Assembly: GCA_028872975.1 (NCBI GenBank)
Contig: JAGWNV010000147.1
Coordinates: forward strand, 1-6,616
Direction: 5' to 3'
Length of the DNA stretch: 6,616 nt
DNA from: Acidobacteriota bacterium
Lineage (GTDB): Bacteria > Actinomycetota > Acidimicrobiia > Acidimicrobiales > UBA8190
A program made the translations under genes and the position numbers. The notes under the pieces were generated by a model, which was not told where the DNA came from, searched no databases, and saw nothing but the letters and a program-made list of their open reading frames with translations. This document shows positions 6,454 through 6,616 of the stretch, in pieces. How positions within the stretch are numbered: the stretch's first letter is position 1; the number at the start of each line of letters is the position of its first letter.

Positions 6454-6502
6454 GATGGGCCGGGAGCCTAGTGGGGGGCCGCGTTGTAGCCTCGCCCCCG
6501 AC

Positions 6503-6510
6503 GGGGAGGA
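6503..6510 (+). promoter_or_regulatory. Strong ribosome binding site of the amidohydrolase gene
   Basis: GGGGAGGA ends 5 bases before the ATG at 6516, the best Shine-Dalgarno in the window, and it fixes the start of the truncated gene. A short CCCC/GGGG stem with a GAC loop (6496-6506) overlaps it; with four pairs this could be chance. Confidence 0.7.
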
Positions 6511-6515
6511 CGCAG

Positions 6516-6616
6516 ATGGCCGTGGGCGACTGGCTGGTGGCGGACAGCGACATGCACGTCATGGAACCCCCCGACCTCTGGCAGCGCTACATGGACCCGG
6601 CCTGGGGCCACGCCGC
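6516..6616 (+). CDS. Amidohydrolase-family protein (amidohydrolase 2 / ACMSD-like), N-terminal fragment
   Basis: Only the first 33 codons are in the window. They read MAVGDWLVADSDMHVMEPPD and continue with LWQRYMDP. The Asp-Met-His motif followed by Val-Met-Glu-Pro and Leu-Trp is typical of the first beta strand of the metal-dependent TIM-barrel amidohydrolase 2 superfamily, in which this His binds the active-site metal. Members hydrolyse or decarboxylate varied cyclic substrates, often in aromatic or steroid degradation clusters, so no substrate can be named. The ATG is supported by a strong ribosome binding site 5 bases upstream. The gene is divergent from the CoA-transferase-like gene and may share its regulatory gap. 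Confidence 0.75.
   Translation, partial: MAVGDWLVADSDMHVMEPPDLWQRYMDPAWGHA

Noticed and set aside
5443..6471. Long plus-strand frame opposite the second CoA-transferase-like gene
   Set aside because: Antisense shadow rich in His, Gly and Arg, without a ribosome binding site or domain.
1..6616. Search for CRISPR arrays, tRNA genes, insertion-sequence ends, toxin-antitoxin pairs or defence genes
   Set aside because: No regularly spaced repeats, cloverleaf sequence, transposase motifs or small accessory genes were seen; almost all bases are taken up by metabolic genes.

Overview
The window is very GC-rich DNA. Codons end mostly in G or C, and long stop-free shadow frames lie opposite nearly every gene. 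The gene content (a FadA5-like thiolase, a FadD17-like acyl-CoA synthetase, an alpha-methylacyl-CoA racemase, a second CaiB/BaiF-type protein, a Rieske oxygenase and an amidohydrolase start) suggests a high-GC actinobacterium that degrades lipids or steroids. An Acidimicrobiia-like lineage, or a relative of the mycolic-acid genera, is a guess; no marker gene here fixes the taxonomy.

Layout: the window is almost fully coding and falls into four transcription units. (1) Leftward, 2377 to the left edge: a Rieske oxygenase alpha subunit, then an alpha-methylacyl-CoA racemase that starts at a GTG overlapping the oxygenase stop codon (GTGA) and runs off the left edge. (2) Rightward, 2435-5367: a FadA5-like thiolase, then an acyl-CoA synthetase whose best start is a CTG overlapping the thiolase stop codon (CTGA). 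(3) Leftward, 6453-5374: a second family III CoA-transferase/racemase-like gene, meeting the synthetase tail to tail with 6 bases between the stop codons. (4) Rightward from 6516 off the right edge: the start of an amidohydrolase-family gene. The two divergent gaps (2378-2434 and 6454-6515) are about 60 bases each. No stretch over 300 bases lacks a gene. I saw no tRNA, rRNA, CRISPR array, insertion sequence or phage gene.

How the genes may work together: the synthetase would make the CoA thioester of a carboxylated side chain. The racemase would invert a 2-methyl-branched acyl-CoA to the epimer that acyl-CoA dehydrogenases accept. The thiolase would cleave the 3-keto intermediate after beta-oxidation. 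These are the kinds of steps used in bacterial cholesterol side-chain catabolism, and the thiolase is the strongest pointer to it. The Rieske oxygenase is not an obvious KshA. It has a glutamate where naphthalene dioxygenase has its bridging aspartate, and no ferredoxin, reductase or beta subunit lies beside it. Its substrate, and the link between a Rieske oxygenase and a 2-methylacyl-CoA racemase, are the least explained parts of the window. The steroid assignment is an inference from family resemblance; branched isoprenoid acids are an alternative.
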